Source of the DNA: Desulfuromonadales bacterium | Lineage (GTDB): Bacteria > Desulfobacterota > Desulfuromonadia > Desulfuromonadales > UBA2294 | DNA length: 12,892 nt | NCBI GenBank assembly: GCA_030591795.1 | Contig: JAUVAJ010000011.1 | Location: 1-12,892 of the forward strand | Direction: 5' to 3' | Shown: in pieces, positions 7,209-12,892 of the stretch | Position numbering within the stretch: position 1 is the stretch's first letter | Layout of the letters: the number at the start of each line of letters is the position of its first letter | Translations under genes and position numbers: made by a program | The notes under the pieces: model-generated | Seen by the model: the letters and a program-made list of their open reading frames with translations, nothing else | Told to the model about the DNA's origin: nothing | Database searches by the model: none

Positions 7209-8123
7209 TCAACTATTTTCACCAAGAGCCAGCAAGGCGTGCAGTAATTCAACCCTCGGCATAGCAACCCCGGCGGTATGCGCCCGTCTTAGTGGTTCAG
7301 CATAAATTGATTCCAGCTCCAGCGGTCGACCTTCCAGACGATCGAGCATCATACTCGGACGATAGTGATCCATGCCGTCAGTGACGATCAGCATGCGCGC
7401 GATAAAACCCTCCACCTCGATCGGAGTCAGCAGAGATTGTGCATTGGCGGCGGCAGCGACTTCAGCCATCAACTCGGAAATCTCCCGGCGCAACAGTCGG
7501 TCGGACAACAGAACCGTGACATCCTGACCGGTCAGGGCACAGAGGCCGTTGAACGGGATATTCCAGACCAGCTTTTCCCAGCGCGCTTTGAGTAGGTCAG
7601 CGACCGCTTCACAGGCGAGGCCAGCCCGGATAAATGTTGCGGCAACTACCTGACAACGTTCCCCGGCTTCCGGCCTGAATGGGCCAATACGGACGGCGCC
7701 CTGGCCAAGGTGGTGTACGGTCCCCGGCGCTCCACGATTGGCGCACAAAAATGCAATCCCACCGAGAATCCGCTCTGCAGGAAACCGTTTGGCCAGATGT
7801 TCTTCGTTACCAAGACCGTTTTGCAAGGTCAGAATAACGGTATCAGGGCCAATCAGCGGCTCAAGCAGAGTGTACACCCGGTCATTGTCAAAGGTTTTCA
7901 GCCCGACAATAACCAGATCAACCTGGCCAATACCGGCTGTTGTCCGGTGTCCATTAACCTCCGGCAGGTGGAAATCACCATCGACTGAGGCGACCTGCAG
8001 ACCGTTACTGAGAATCGCAGCATAATCACGACGCAACAGAAAATGAACTTCTTCACCACCACGTTGTAGCAGGGCTCCATAGTAAAGACCAAGGGCACCG
8101 GCACCGACAATCGCAATTCGCAT
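7209..8123 (-). CDS. panE: Ketopantoate reductase (2-dehydropantoate 2-reductase), PanE/ApbA family
   Basis: A 304-residue protein read on the minus strand from ATG at 8123-8121 with GGAG 6 nt upstream. The family reduces 2-ketopantoate to pantoate with NADPH for pantothenate/CoA synthesis in the cytoplasm. The N-terminal Rossmann domain has the dinucleotide motif GAGALG (7-12) and R31/R32 at the end of the second strand, suiting NADPH. LKTFDN (75-80) and LQNGLGNEE (100-108) are typical. The C-terminal helical domain has RWEKLVWN (181-188), whose K184 and N188 match the catalytic Lys and Asn of E. coli PanE, and SMMLDRLEGRPLELE (257-271), whose E269 probably matches the catalytic Glu. No other pantothenate genes are nearby. 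It converges on the lipoprotein gene with only 3 nt between stops and diverges from carD. PanE homologues can act on other 2-oxoacids, so substrate is not certain. Confidence 0.9.
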   Translation of the reverse strand: MRIAIVGAGALGLYYGALLQRGGEEVHFLLRRDYAAILSNGLQVASVDGDFHLPEVNGHRTTAGIGQVDLVIVGLKTFDNDRVYTLLEPLIGPDTVILTLQNGLGNEEHLAKRFPAERILGGIAFLCANRGAPGTVHHLGQGAVRIGPFRPEAGERCQVVAATFIRAGLACEAVADLLKARWEKLVWNIPFNGLCALTGQDVTVLLSDRLLRREISELMAEVAAAANAQSLLTPIEVEGFIARMLIVTDGMDHYRPSMMLDRLEGRPLELESIYAEPLRRAHTAGVAMPRVELLHALLALGENS

Positions 8124-8152
8124 TCTCTTCTCCGTGTCTGGTTTCTGTAGTC

Positions 8153-8181
8153 CTTATAGCATTGTCGAACGAGGTCGGCAA
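8153..8181 (-). promoter_or_regulatory. Predicted sigma-70-type promoter of panE
   Basis: On the minus strand TTGCCG (8181-8176) and TATAAG (8158-8153) are separated by 17 nt, and TGC directly before TATAAG gives an extended -10. The panE ATG is 29 nt further on. Match to consensus is 4/6 and 5/6. Confidence 0.6.
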
Positions 8182-8182
8182 T
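8161..8182. promoter_or_regulatory. Inverted repeat over the panE promoter, candidate operator
   Basis: ATTGTCGA (8161-8168) and TCGGCAAT (8175-8182) are inverted repeats matching at 7 of 8 positions around a 6-nt centre. The dyad covers the -35 hexamer and most of the spacer of the predicted panE promoter, where a bound repressor would block polymerase. The binding protein is unknown. Confidence 0.4.
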
Positions 8183-8200
8183 TACCGGTTACTGGTATTT

Positions 8201-8220
8201 CTGTCGACAGGTCTGCAGAC
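8201..8220. promoter_or_regulatory. Two adjacent 10-bp perfect palindromes between divergent promoters
   Basis: CTGTCGACAG (8201-8210) is immediately followed by GTCTGCAGAC (8211-8220); each is a perfect palindrome. They lie between the -35 elements of the predicted panE (8181) and carD (8243) promoters, a position suited to a shared regulator. Function is inferred from placement only. Confidence 0.45.
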
Positions 8221-8242
8221 GACCGTAAATCCGGCGTTTAGC

Positions 8243-8271
8243 TTGACGTTCAGCACTATTTTTGATAGACT
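8243..8271 (+). promoter_or_regulatory. Predicted sigma-70-type promoter of the carD-ispD-ispF-glnS-cysS unit
   Basis: TTGACG (8243-8248) and TAGACT (8266-8271) are separated by 17 nt, matching consensus at 5/6 and 4/6. The expected transcription start near 8278 leaves a leader of about 20 nt with AAGGAG at 8286-8291, 7 nt before the carD ATG. Confidence 0.65.
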
Positions 8272-8298
8272 CACTCTCTTTCTATAAGGAGCACATTT

Positions 8299-8787
8299 AT
8301 GTTTAAAATAGGTGACCGAGCAGTATATCCGACCCAGGGAATAGGCGTTATTGAAGCGATAGAATCAAAGGACTTTGGCGGAGTCGAGACAGACTTTTAC
8401 ATTTTACGAATTGTCGACAGCGACATTACGATAATGGTGCCAACCGGCAATGCCGCGCATATTGGCCTGCGTAGTCCGATAGACAAGAAACGGGTAACCT
8501 CTATTTTCGACATGCTCGAAGAAAAAACAGTCATCGCGAGCGGAACAATCGCCTCCTGGAGTCGGCGCCAGCGTGAATATAACGATAAAATCAAAACCGG
8601 GGATCTGTTTGAAGTGGCAGAGGTTTTGCGTGAACTTTATGCTATACGTGACGGCAAAGAGCTCTCCTACGGCGAAAAGAAGGTTCTGGAACTGGCCCGC
8701 AAACTGCTGGTCAAGGAAGTAGCTCTGGCCGAAGGTGCGGATGAAGACGCAGTTACCAAGCGGGTCGAAAATATTTTTCTCAACTAA
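8299..8787 (+). CDS. carD: CarD/CdnL-family RNA polymerase-binding transcription regulator
   Basis: A 162-residue protein starting at ATG 8299 behind AAGGAG. The N-terminal RNA polymerase interaction domain (about 1-60, also found in the Mfd/TRCF repair factor) begins FKIGDRAVYPTQGIGVIE. The C-terminal helical DNA-binding domain (about 65-160) contains ASWSRRQREYNDKIKTGD, whose W87 matches the tryptophan that mycobacterial CarD places in the minor groove at the upstream edge of the -10 element. Then come EVAEVLREL and LSYGEKKVLELARKLL, also typical. Proteins of this family bind the beta subunit and stabilise open complexes, mostly at rRNA and other growth-linked promoters. It is first in an operon with ispD 22 bp downstream. 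Regulation of its own promoter is possible but not shown. The length agrees with stand-alone CdnL/CarD proteins. Confidence 0.93.
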   Translation: MFKIGDRAVYPTQGIGVIEAIESKDFGGVETDFYILRIVDSDITIMVPTGNAAHIGLRSPIDKKRVTSIFDMLEEKTVIASGTIASWSRRQREYNDKIKTGDLFEVAEVLRELYAIRDGKELSYGEKKVLELARKLLVKEVALAEGADEDAVTKRVENIFLN

Positions 8788-8809
8788 TATGCTCCGGGCG
8801 GGATAGCAG

Positions 8810-9511
8810 ATGAGCGTCATAGTGTTGATCCCGGCCGCCGGAACAGGCCGCCGCATGGGGGCCGGAACAAATAAACAGTATCTGGAGCTGGCCGGTCGGT
8901 CGGTTCTGTCCCGAACGATTGCAGAGTTTGAGCAACATCCCCTGGTCGACACTATCACCATCATCGTCGCAAAGTCAGAACTAGCCTACTGTGAAGAAGA
9001 AATCGTGGCCCGTGGAGATTACCGCAAAGTACACGCGGTGGTGTCTGGCGGCGCCGAACGCCAGGACTCTGTCTATTGTGGGTTGCAAACCTGCGCCGCC
9101 GAAGCTGACGACTTGATTCTGATTCACGACGGCGCCCGGCCGCTGGTCAGCGCCGGAATTATCGACCGGGTGATCGCCGCGGGACAACAACACGGAGCTT
9201 GCCTGACAGCCGTGCCGGCCAAGGATACGATTAAGATTGTTGCAGACGGCTGTGTGGTTACTACGCCGGACCGTGCGACGCTCTGGCTGGCACAGACACC
9301 ACAGGCTTTTCGCTACGACCTGATTCGTTCGGCCCACGACCGGGCTGCAACACAAGGGATGCGAGCGACCGATGACGCCCAGCTGGCCGAGTGGGCAGGA
9401 CTGAAGGTTCATGTAGTGCAGGGCGACTACCGCAATCTCAAGATCACCACACCGGAGGATCTGGAGCTGGCTGAACATCTGCTGGCCAGCGATAAGGAAG
9501 CGAAGTCATGA
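8810..9511 (+). CDS. ispD: 2-C-methyl-D-erythritol 4-phosphate cytidylyltransferase
   Basis: A 233-residue enzyme of the MEP isoprenoid pathway that joins CMP from CTP to methylerythritol 4-phosphate, releasing pyrophosphate. The nucleotide-binding loop [19 protein letters not shown] (7-24) carries R15 and K22, matching the essential R20 and K27 of E. coli IspD. HDGARPLV (106-113), R155 before [18 protein letters not shown] (187-194) and [14 protein letters not shown] (205-218) with K211 are the other conserved sites. ATG 8810 is preceded only by a weak G-rich site (8796-8803), so coupling to carD (22 bp away) is plausible. Its stop overlaps the ispF start in ATGA. Its product feeds IspE, which is not in the window, before IspF acts. 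Confidence 0.96.
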   Translation: MSVIVLIPAAGTGRRMGAGTNKQYLELAGRSVLSRTIAEFEQHPLVDTITIIVAKSELAYCEEEIVARGDYRKVHAVVSGGAERQDSVYCGLQTCAAEADDLILIHDGARPLVSAGIIDRVIAAGQQHGACLTAVPAKDTIKIVADGCVVTTPDRATLWLAQTPQAFRYDLIRSAHDRAATQGMRATDDAQLAEWAGLKVHVVQGDYRNLKITTPEDLELAEHLLASDKEAKS

Positions 9512-10008
9512 TACGAATCGGCCACGGTTACGATGTGCATCGCCTGGTTCCTGAACGCAAACTTATTATCGGCGGGGTCGAGATTCCCTATGAACTCGGG
9601 CTGCTCGGCCATTCCGACGCCGATGTATTGCTGCATGCGATCTGTGATGCGATCCTCGGCGCCATAGGAGAAGGTGACATCGGTCACCATTTTCCCGACA
9701 GCGATCCAGCCTACAAAGGCATAGACAGTCGCAAACTACTCAAGCATGTGATCAACCTGGCTGAGCAACGCGGCTTTATCGTCAGCAATGTTGACACGAC
9801 CGTAATCGCCCAACAACCGAAGCTGGCACCATATATCGAGCAAATGGTGGCGGTGATTGCCACCACATGCCGGGTCGATCCGGACCGGGTAAATGTCAAG
9901 GCGACCACCACCGAAGAGCTCGGGTTTGCCGGTCGCAAAGAAGGTATCGCCGCCAACGCCGTGGTCTTGATGCAGTCGACCGACTGGACGTGGCGCGATT
10001 TGGTCTAA
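9508..10008 (+). CDS. ispF: 2-C-methyl-D-erythritol 2,4-cyclodiphosphate synthase
   Basis: A 166-residue protein that cyclises CDP-methylerythritol 2-phosphate, releasing CMP; the family works as a trimer with a divalent metal. The metal ligands are present: D9 and H11 in GYDVHRL and H43 in [41 protein letters not shown] and [19 protein letters not shown] are further signatures. The start ATG overlaps the ispD stop by 4 nt (ATGA) with AAGGAAG at 9494-9500 inside ispD, so the two are translationally coupled. In some bacteria ispD and ispF are fused; here they are separate but overlapping. It is followed by a 65-bp gap before glnS. Confidence 0.97.
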   Translation: MIRIGHGYDVHRLVPERKLIIGGVEIPYELGLLGHSDADVLLHAICDAILGAIGEGDIGHHFPDSDPAYKGIDSRKLLKHVINLAEQRGFIVSNVDTTVIAQQPKLAPYIEQMVAVIATTCRVDPDRVNVKATTTEELGFAGRKEGIAANAVVLMQSTDWTWRDLV

Positions 10009-10021
10009 TGGCGACGCCATT
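10007..10021 (+). terminator. Short hairpin at the ispF stop, weak terminator candidate
   Basis: AATGGC (10007-10012) pairs with GCCATT (10016-10021) around a GAC loop, followed by only two more T before A. A T8 run occurs at 10037-10044, 15 nt beyond the stem, too far to be its U tract. Probably leaky or not a terminator. The rest of the 65-bp gap is AT-rich with no clear promoter. Confidence 0.2.
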
Positions 10022-10073
10022 TTAGATTCCCCAGTATTTTTTTTGTTGCACAAAATAGAAAAGAGAACGACTG

Positions 10074-11747
10074 ATGAGTTCAGAAGATTCTAGTGTTAAC
10101 TCCAATTTTATCCGCACCCTGATCCAAGAGGATCTCGATAGCGGTAAACATCAGACAATCGTAACCCGGTTTCCGCCCGAGCCGAACGGCTACCTGCATA
10201 TCGGCCATGCCAAGGCGATCTGCCTGAACTTCGGTTTGGCCGCCGATTACAAAGGTCGTTGTCATCTGCGCTTTGACGATACCAACCCGGTCAAGGAAGA
10301 AGATGAATATGTCGAGGCGATCCGTGCGGATGTCAGCTGGCTCGGCTTTGACTGGGGGGAACATCTTTATTTTACCTCGAGCTATTTCGAACAGCTCTAT
10401 AGCTATGCCGTGCAGTTGATTGAAAAAGGCAAAGCCTATGTCTGTAGCCTAACCCCGGAACAGATTCGCGAATCTCGCGGCACCCTGACCGAGCCGGGGA
10501 CAGACAGCCCGCACCGCGAGCGGTCTGTCGCAGAAAACCTCGACCTGTTCCAGCGGATGCGTGCCGGAGAATTCCCCAACGGTGCCCATGTGTTGCGGGC
10601 CAAGATCGACATGACCTCCGGCAACCTCAACCTGCGCGATCCGATTCTCTACCGGATTCTGCACGCCGCACATCATCGCACCGGTGACGATTGGTGTCTC
10701 TATCCGATGTATGATTTTGCCCACGGTCAATCCGATTCGCTCGAGGGGGTGACCCACTCGATCTGTACCCTTGAATTTGCCGATCATCGGCCGCTGTACG
10801 ACTGGTTTATTCAGGAATTGGGGGTTTTCGCACCGCAGCAGATCGAATTTGCCCGGCTCAATCTCTCCTACACGGTGATGAGCAAACGGAAGCTGTTGCA
10901 GCTGGTCGAGGAGCAGCTGGTCAACGGCTGGGATGATCCACGCTTACCGACCCTGGTCGGAATGCGCCGACGTGGCTATCCGGCAGCGGCCATTCGTAAG
11001 TTTTGCGACCTGATCGGCGTTGGCAAGGCGGCCAGCTGGATCGAGCTGTCGGTGCTTGAGGATTGTGTACGCGAAGAGCTCAACGCCTCGGCGCCACGGG
11101 CAATGGCGGTTCTAAAACCGCTGAAAGTAGTCATTACCAACTACCCGGAAGAGCAAGTTGAACAGTTGACGGCGGCGATCCATCCGCAGAAGCCAGAGAT
11201 GGGGAACAGAACGGTACCGTTCAGCCGCGAGATCTACGTTGAGCAGGACGATTTCATGGAAGAGCCACCAAAAAAGTTTTTCCGCCTCGGCCCCGGCCGC
11301 GAGGTTCGTCTGCGCAACGCCTATATCGTCCGTTGTGATGAAATAATCAAAAATGCGGCTGGTGAAGTAATTGAGCTACGCTGCAGCGCCGACCTCGACA
11401 CCCTCGGCAAGAAACCGGCTGACGGACGCAAGGTCAAGGGGACGATTCACTGGGTCAGCGCACAACATGCCGTGCCGGTTGAAGTGCGCCTGTACGATCG
11501 GCTGTTTTCAGTTGAGAACCCCGATAAGGGTGATGATTTCCGGCAGAACCTTAATCCGGATTCACTCCAGACGATCACCACCGTCTATGCCGAAGCCGGA
11601 CTGGCTGAGGCCAAGCCGGGCATCGCTTACCAATTTGAGCGCACCGGCTATTTCTGCGTCGACCCGATCGACTCGACCGCCGATAAAACAGTTTTCAACC
11701 GGATCGTCAGCCTGCGTGATTCCTGGGCCAAGGAACAGGGCAAGTAA
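10074..11747 (+). CDS. glnS: Glutaminyl-tRNA synthetase (GlnRS), class I
   Basis: A 557-residue enzyme, close to E. coli GlnRS (554), which charges tRNA-Gln with glutamine in the cytoplasm. The Rossmann catalytic domain begins with [21 protein letters not shown], the HIGH motif being residues 42-45; [17 protein letters not shown] follows. The KMSKS-class loop is VMSKRKL (MSKRK at 269-273), as in GlnRS rather than bacterial Glu[22 protein letters not shown] and [20 protein letters not shown] in the C-terminal beta-barrel anticodon-binding region are GlnRS-specific. ATG 10074 has a weak AAGAG site about 9 nt upstream. GlnRS is absent from many bacteria, which use GluRS plus GatCAB; its presence means direct charging, and the gene has a known history of transfer. 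cysS starts 35 bp downstream. Confidence 0.97.
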   Translation: MSSEDSSVNSNFIRTLIQEDLDSGKHQTIVTRFPPEPNGYLHIGHAKAICLNFGLAADYKGRCHLRFDDTNPVKEEDEYVEAIRADVSWLGFDWGEHLYFTSSYFEQLYSYAVQLIEKGKAYVCSLTPEQIRESRGTLTEPGTDSPHRERSVAENLDLFQRMRAGEFPNGAHVLRAKIDMTSGNLNLRDPILYRILHAAHHRTGDDWCLYPMYDFAHGQSDSLEGVTHSICTLEFADHRPLYDWFIQELGVFAPQQIEFARLNLSYTVMSKRKLLQLVEEQLVNGWDDPRLPTLVGMRRRGYPAAAIRKFCDLIGVGKAASWIELSVLEDCVREELNASAPRAMAVLKPLKVVITNYPEEQVEQLTAAIHPQKPEMGNRTVPFSREIYVEQDDFMEEPPKKFFRLGPGREVRLRNAYIVRCDEIIKNAAGEVIELRCSADLDTLGKKPADGRKVKGTIHWVSAQHAVPVEVRLYDRLFSVENPDKGDDFRQNLNPDSLQTITTVYAEAGLAEAKPGIAYQFERTGYFCVDPIDSTADKTVFNRIVSLRDSWAKEQGK

Positions 11748-11782
11748 CCAGAACCAAACCGTTTTGTTGAGGAGTTATCAGT

Positions 11783-12892
11783 ATGTCGTTACGCGTTTAC
11801 AATACCATGGCCGGTTGCAAGCAGGAATTCCAGCCGCTGACCCCTGATACCGTCAAGATGTATGTCTGTGGCGTAACGGTTTACGACCATTGCCATATTG
11901 GCCATGCCCGGGCCAACATCGTCTTCGATATTGTTTACCGCTATCTCAAATATGCCGGTTACAAAGTCACTTATGTGCGCAACTATACCGATGTCGATGA
12001 CAAGATCATCAACCGGGCCAACGAACGGGGCATTACGAGTAAGGAGTTGTCGGAGCAGTATATAAAAGCTTTCGACGATGATATGACGGCCCTCGGCCTG
12101 GAAAAGCCGACCCACCAGCCGAAGGCGACCGATTATATCCCGCAGATCGTCGATCTGGTCAGTCAACTGATCGAGCGCGGACTCGCCTACGAGTCGGCCG
12201 GCGATGTCTATTTCTCGGTTGATAAATTTCCGGACTACCTGAAGCTCTCCAAACGTAATATGGATGACATGCTAGCTGGGGCGCGCGTTGCGCCGGGTGA
12301 GCAAAAACAGAACCCGATGGACTTCGCTCTCTGGAAGACCGCCAAGCCGGGGGAACCGTCCTGGCCATCGCCGTGGGGTGAGGGACGACCCGGTTGGCAT
12401 ATCGAATGTTCGGCCATGAGCATGGACTTGCTCGGACCGTCGTTTGATATCCATGGTGGCGGCAAGGATCTGGTCTTTCCACACCATGAGAACGAGATCG
12501 CCCAGAGTGAGGGGACTAGTGGCAAACCGTTTGTCAAATACTGGATGCACAACGGTTTTGTCAATATCAACCAGGAAAAAATGAGCAAATCACTCGGCAA
12601 CTTCTTCACCATCAAGGATATCCTGAAGAAGTACGATCCTGAAGTGGTGCGCTTTTTCATCATCAGCGCTCATTATCGCTCACCGATTGATTTCTCTGAT
12701 CAGAACCTGGAAGACGCCAAGGCTGGTCTCAGCCGGTTCTATGAGCTGCTGAAAGCGGCTGACGGACTGCTGGGTAAAATGCCGGTGCCGGACAAAGCAA
12801 ATTGCCCGGCGATTGAAGACTCAGAGCGGGGGATTTATGATCGGATTGAGCTACTCGACGAACGGTTCGCCGAGGCGATGGATGATGATTTC
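11783..12892 (+). CDS. cysS: Cysteinyl-tRNA synthetase (N-terminal 370 residues, 3' end outside window)
   Basis: ATG 11783 follows GAGGAG (11769-11774) by 8 nt, and the frame stays open to the last base, giving 370 of the usual 460-490 residues. The enzyme attaches cysteine to tRNA-Cys. The HIGH motif is HIGH at 38-41, and KMSKS is at 266-270. The four zinc ligands that select cysteine are all present: C29 in [11 protein letters not shown]209 in [10 protein letters not shown], and H234 and E238 in [13 protein letters not shown], nearly the same numbering as E. coli Cys[12 protein letters not shown] and DFALWK are further family marks. The anticodon-binding C-terminal helical domain is mostly outside the window. 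It lies 35 bp behind glnS and is probably co-transcribed with it. Confidence 0.97.
   Translation, partial: MSLRVYNTMAGCKQEFQPLTPDTVKMYVCGVTVYDHCHIGHARANIVFDIVYRYLKYAGYKVTYVRNYTDVDDKIINRANERGITSKELSEQYIKAFDDDMTALGLEKPTHQPKATDYIPQIVDLVSQLIERGLAYESAGDVYFSVDKFPDYLKLSKRNMDDMLAGARVAPGEQKQNPMDFALWKTAKPGEPSWPSPWGEGRPGWHIECSAMSMDLLGPSFDIHGGGKDLVFPHHENEIAQSEGTSGKPFVKYWMHNGFVNINQEKMSKSLGNFFTIKDILKKYDPEVVRFFIISAHYRSPIDFSDQNLEDAKAGLSRFYELLKAADGLLGKMPVPDKANCPAIEDSERGIYDRIELLDERFAEAMDDDF

Noticed and set aside
5470..8190. 13-base match (GCAATTACCGGTT) between the LpoA-like gene and the panE/carD spacer.
   Set aside because: About one such match is expected by chance in a window of this size.

Overview
The window is an ordinary-looking stretch of bacterial chromosome with moderately high GC and tightly packed genes. 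It holds no mobile element, CRISPR array or RNA gene that I can recognise. The best guess for its source is a deltaproteobacterium of the Desulfuromonadales (Geobacter/Desulfuromonas/Pelobacter-like). The reasons are the hrcA-grpE-dnaK-dnaJ heat-shock operon, a stand-alone CarD-type RNA polymerase binding protein placed directly before ispD-ispF, and a bacterial GlnRS. This assignment is inference from gene content and protein style, not from a database search.

Left block (1-7205, + strand). This is the chaperone operon: the 3' half of hrcA (heat-shock repressor), then grpE, dnaK and dnaJ. Both grpE and dnaJ appear to start at TTG codons, while dnaK has ATG and a consensus Shine-Dalgarno. Two tandem hairpins lie in the 166-bp dnaK-dnaJ gap, the second touching the dnaJ ribosome binding site. 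Next, 37 bp after dnaJ, comes an exported protein with an N-terminal helical repeat region and a periplasmic-binding-protein fold (LpoA/penicillin-binding-protein-activator-like). Its stop overlaps by 8 nt the start of a small probable lipoprotein built from two copies of a carboxypeptidase-regulatory-like beta module. This exported pair is the least understood part of the window.

Middle (7209-8298). A ketopantoate reductase-like gene (panE) runs on the minus strand. Only 3 nt separate its stop from that of the convergent lipoprotein gene. A 175-bp divergent region between panE and carD contains a good sigma-70-type promoter in each direction, an inverted repeat lying on the panE promoter, and two back-to-back 10-bp perfect palindromes between the promoters.

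Right block (8299-12892, + strand). carD-ispD-ispF-glnS-cysS reads as one transcription unit. It combines a general transcription regulator, two consecutive-pathway enzymes of the MEP isoprenoid route, and two class I aminoacyl-tRNA synthetases; cysS runs off the window end. The order carD-ispD-ispF-cysS is also known from actinobacteria such as Mycobacterium tuberculosis; here glnS sits between ispF and cysS, behind an AT-rich 65-bp gap.

I do not see a convincing novel defence or mobile system. The points most worth a second look are the exported protein pair behind dnaJ, the palindromes in the panE/carD divergent region, the dnaK-dnaJ hairpins, and the glnS insertion in a widely conserved gene string. 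No stretch longer than 300 bases lacks a gene.
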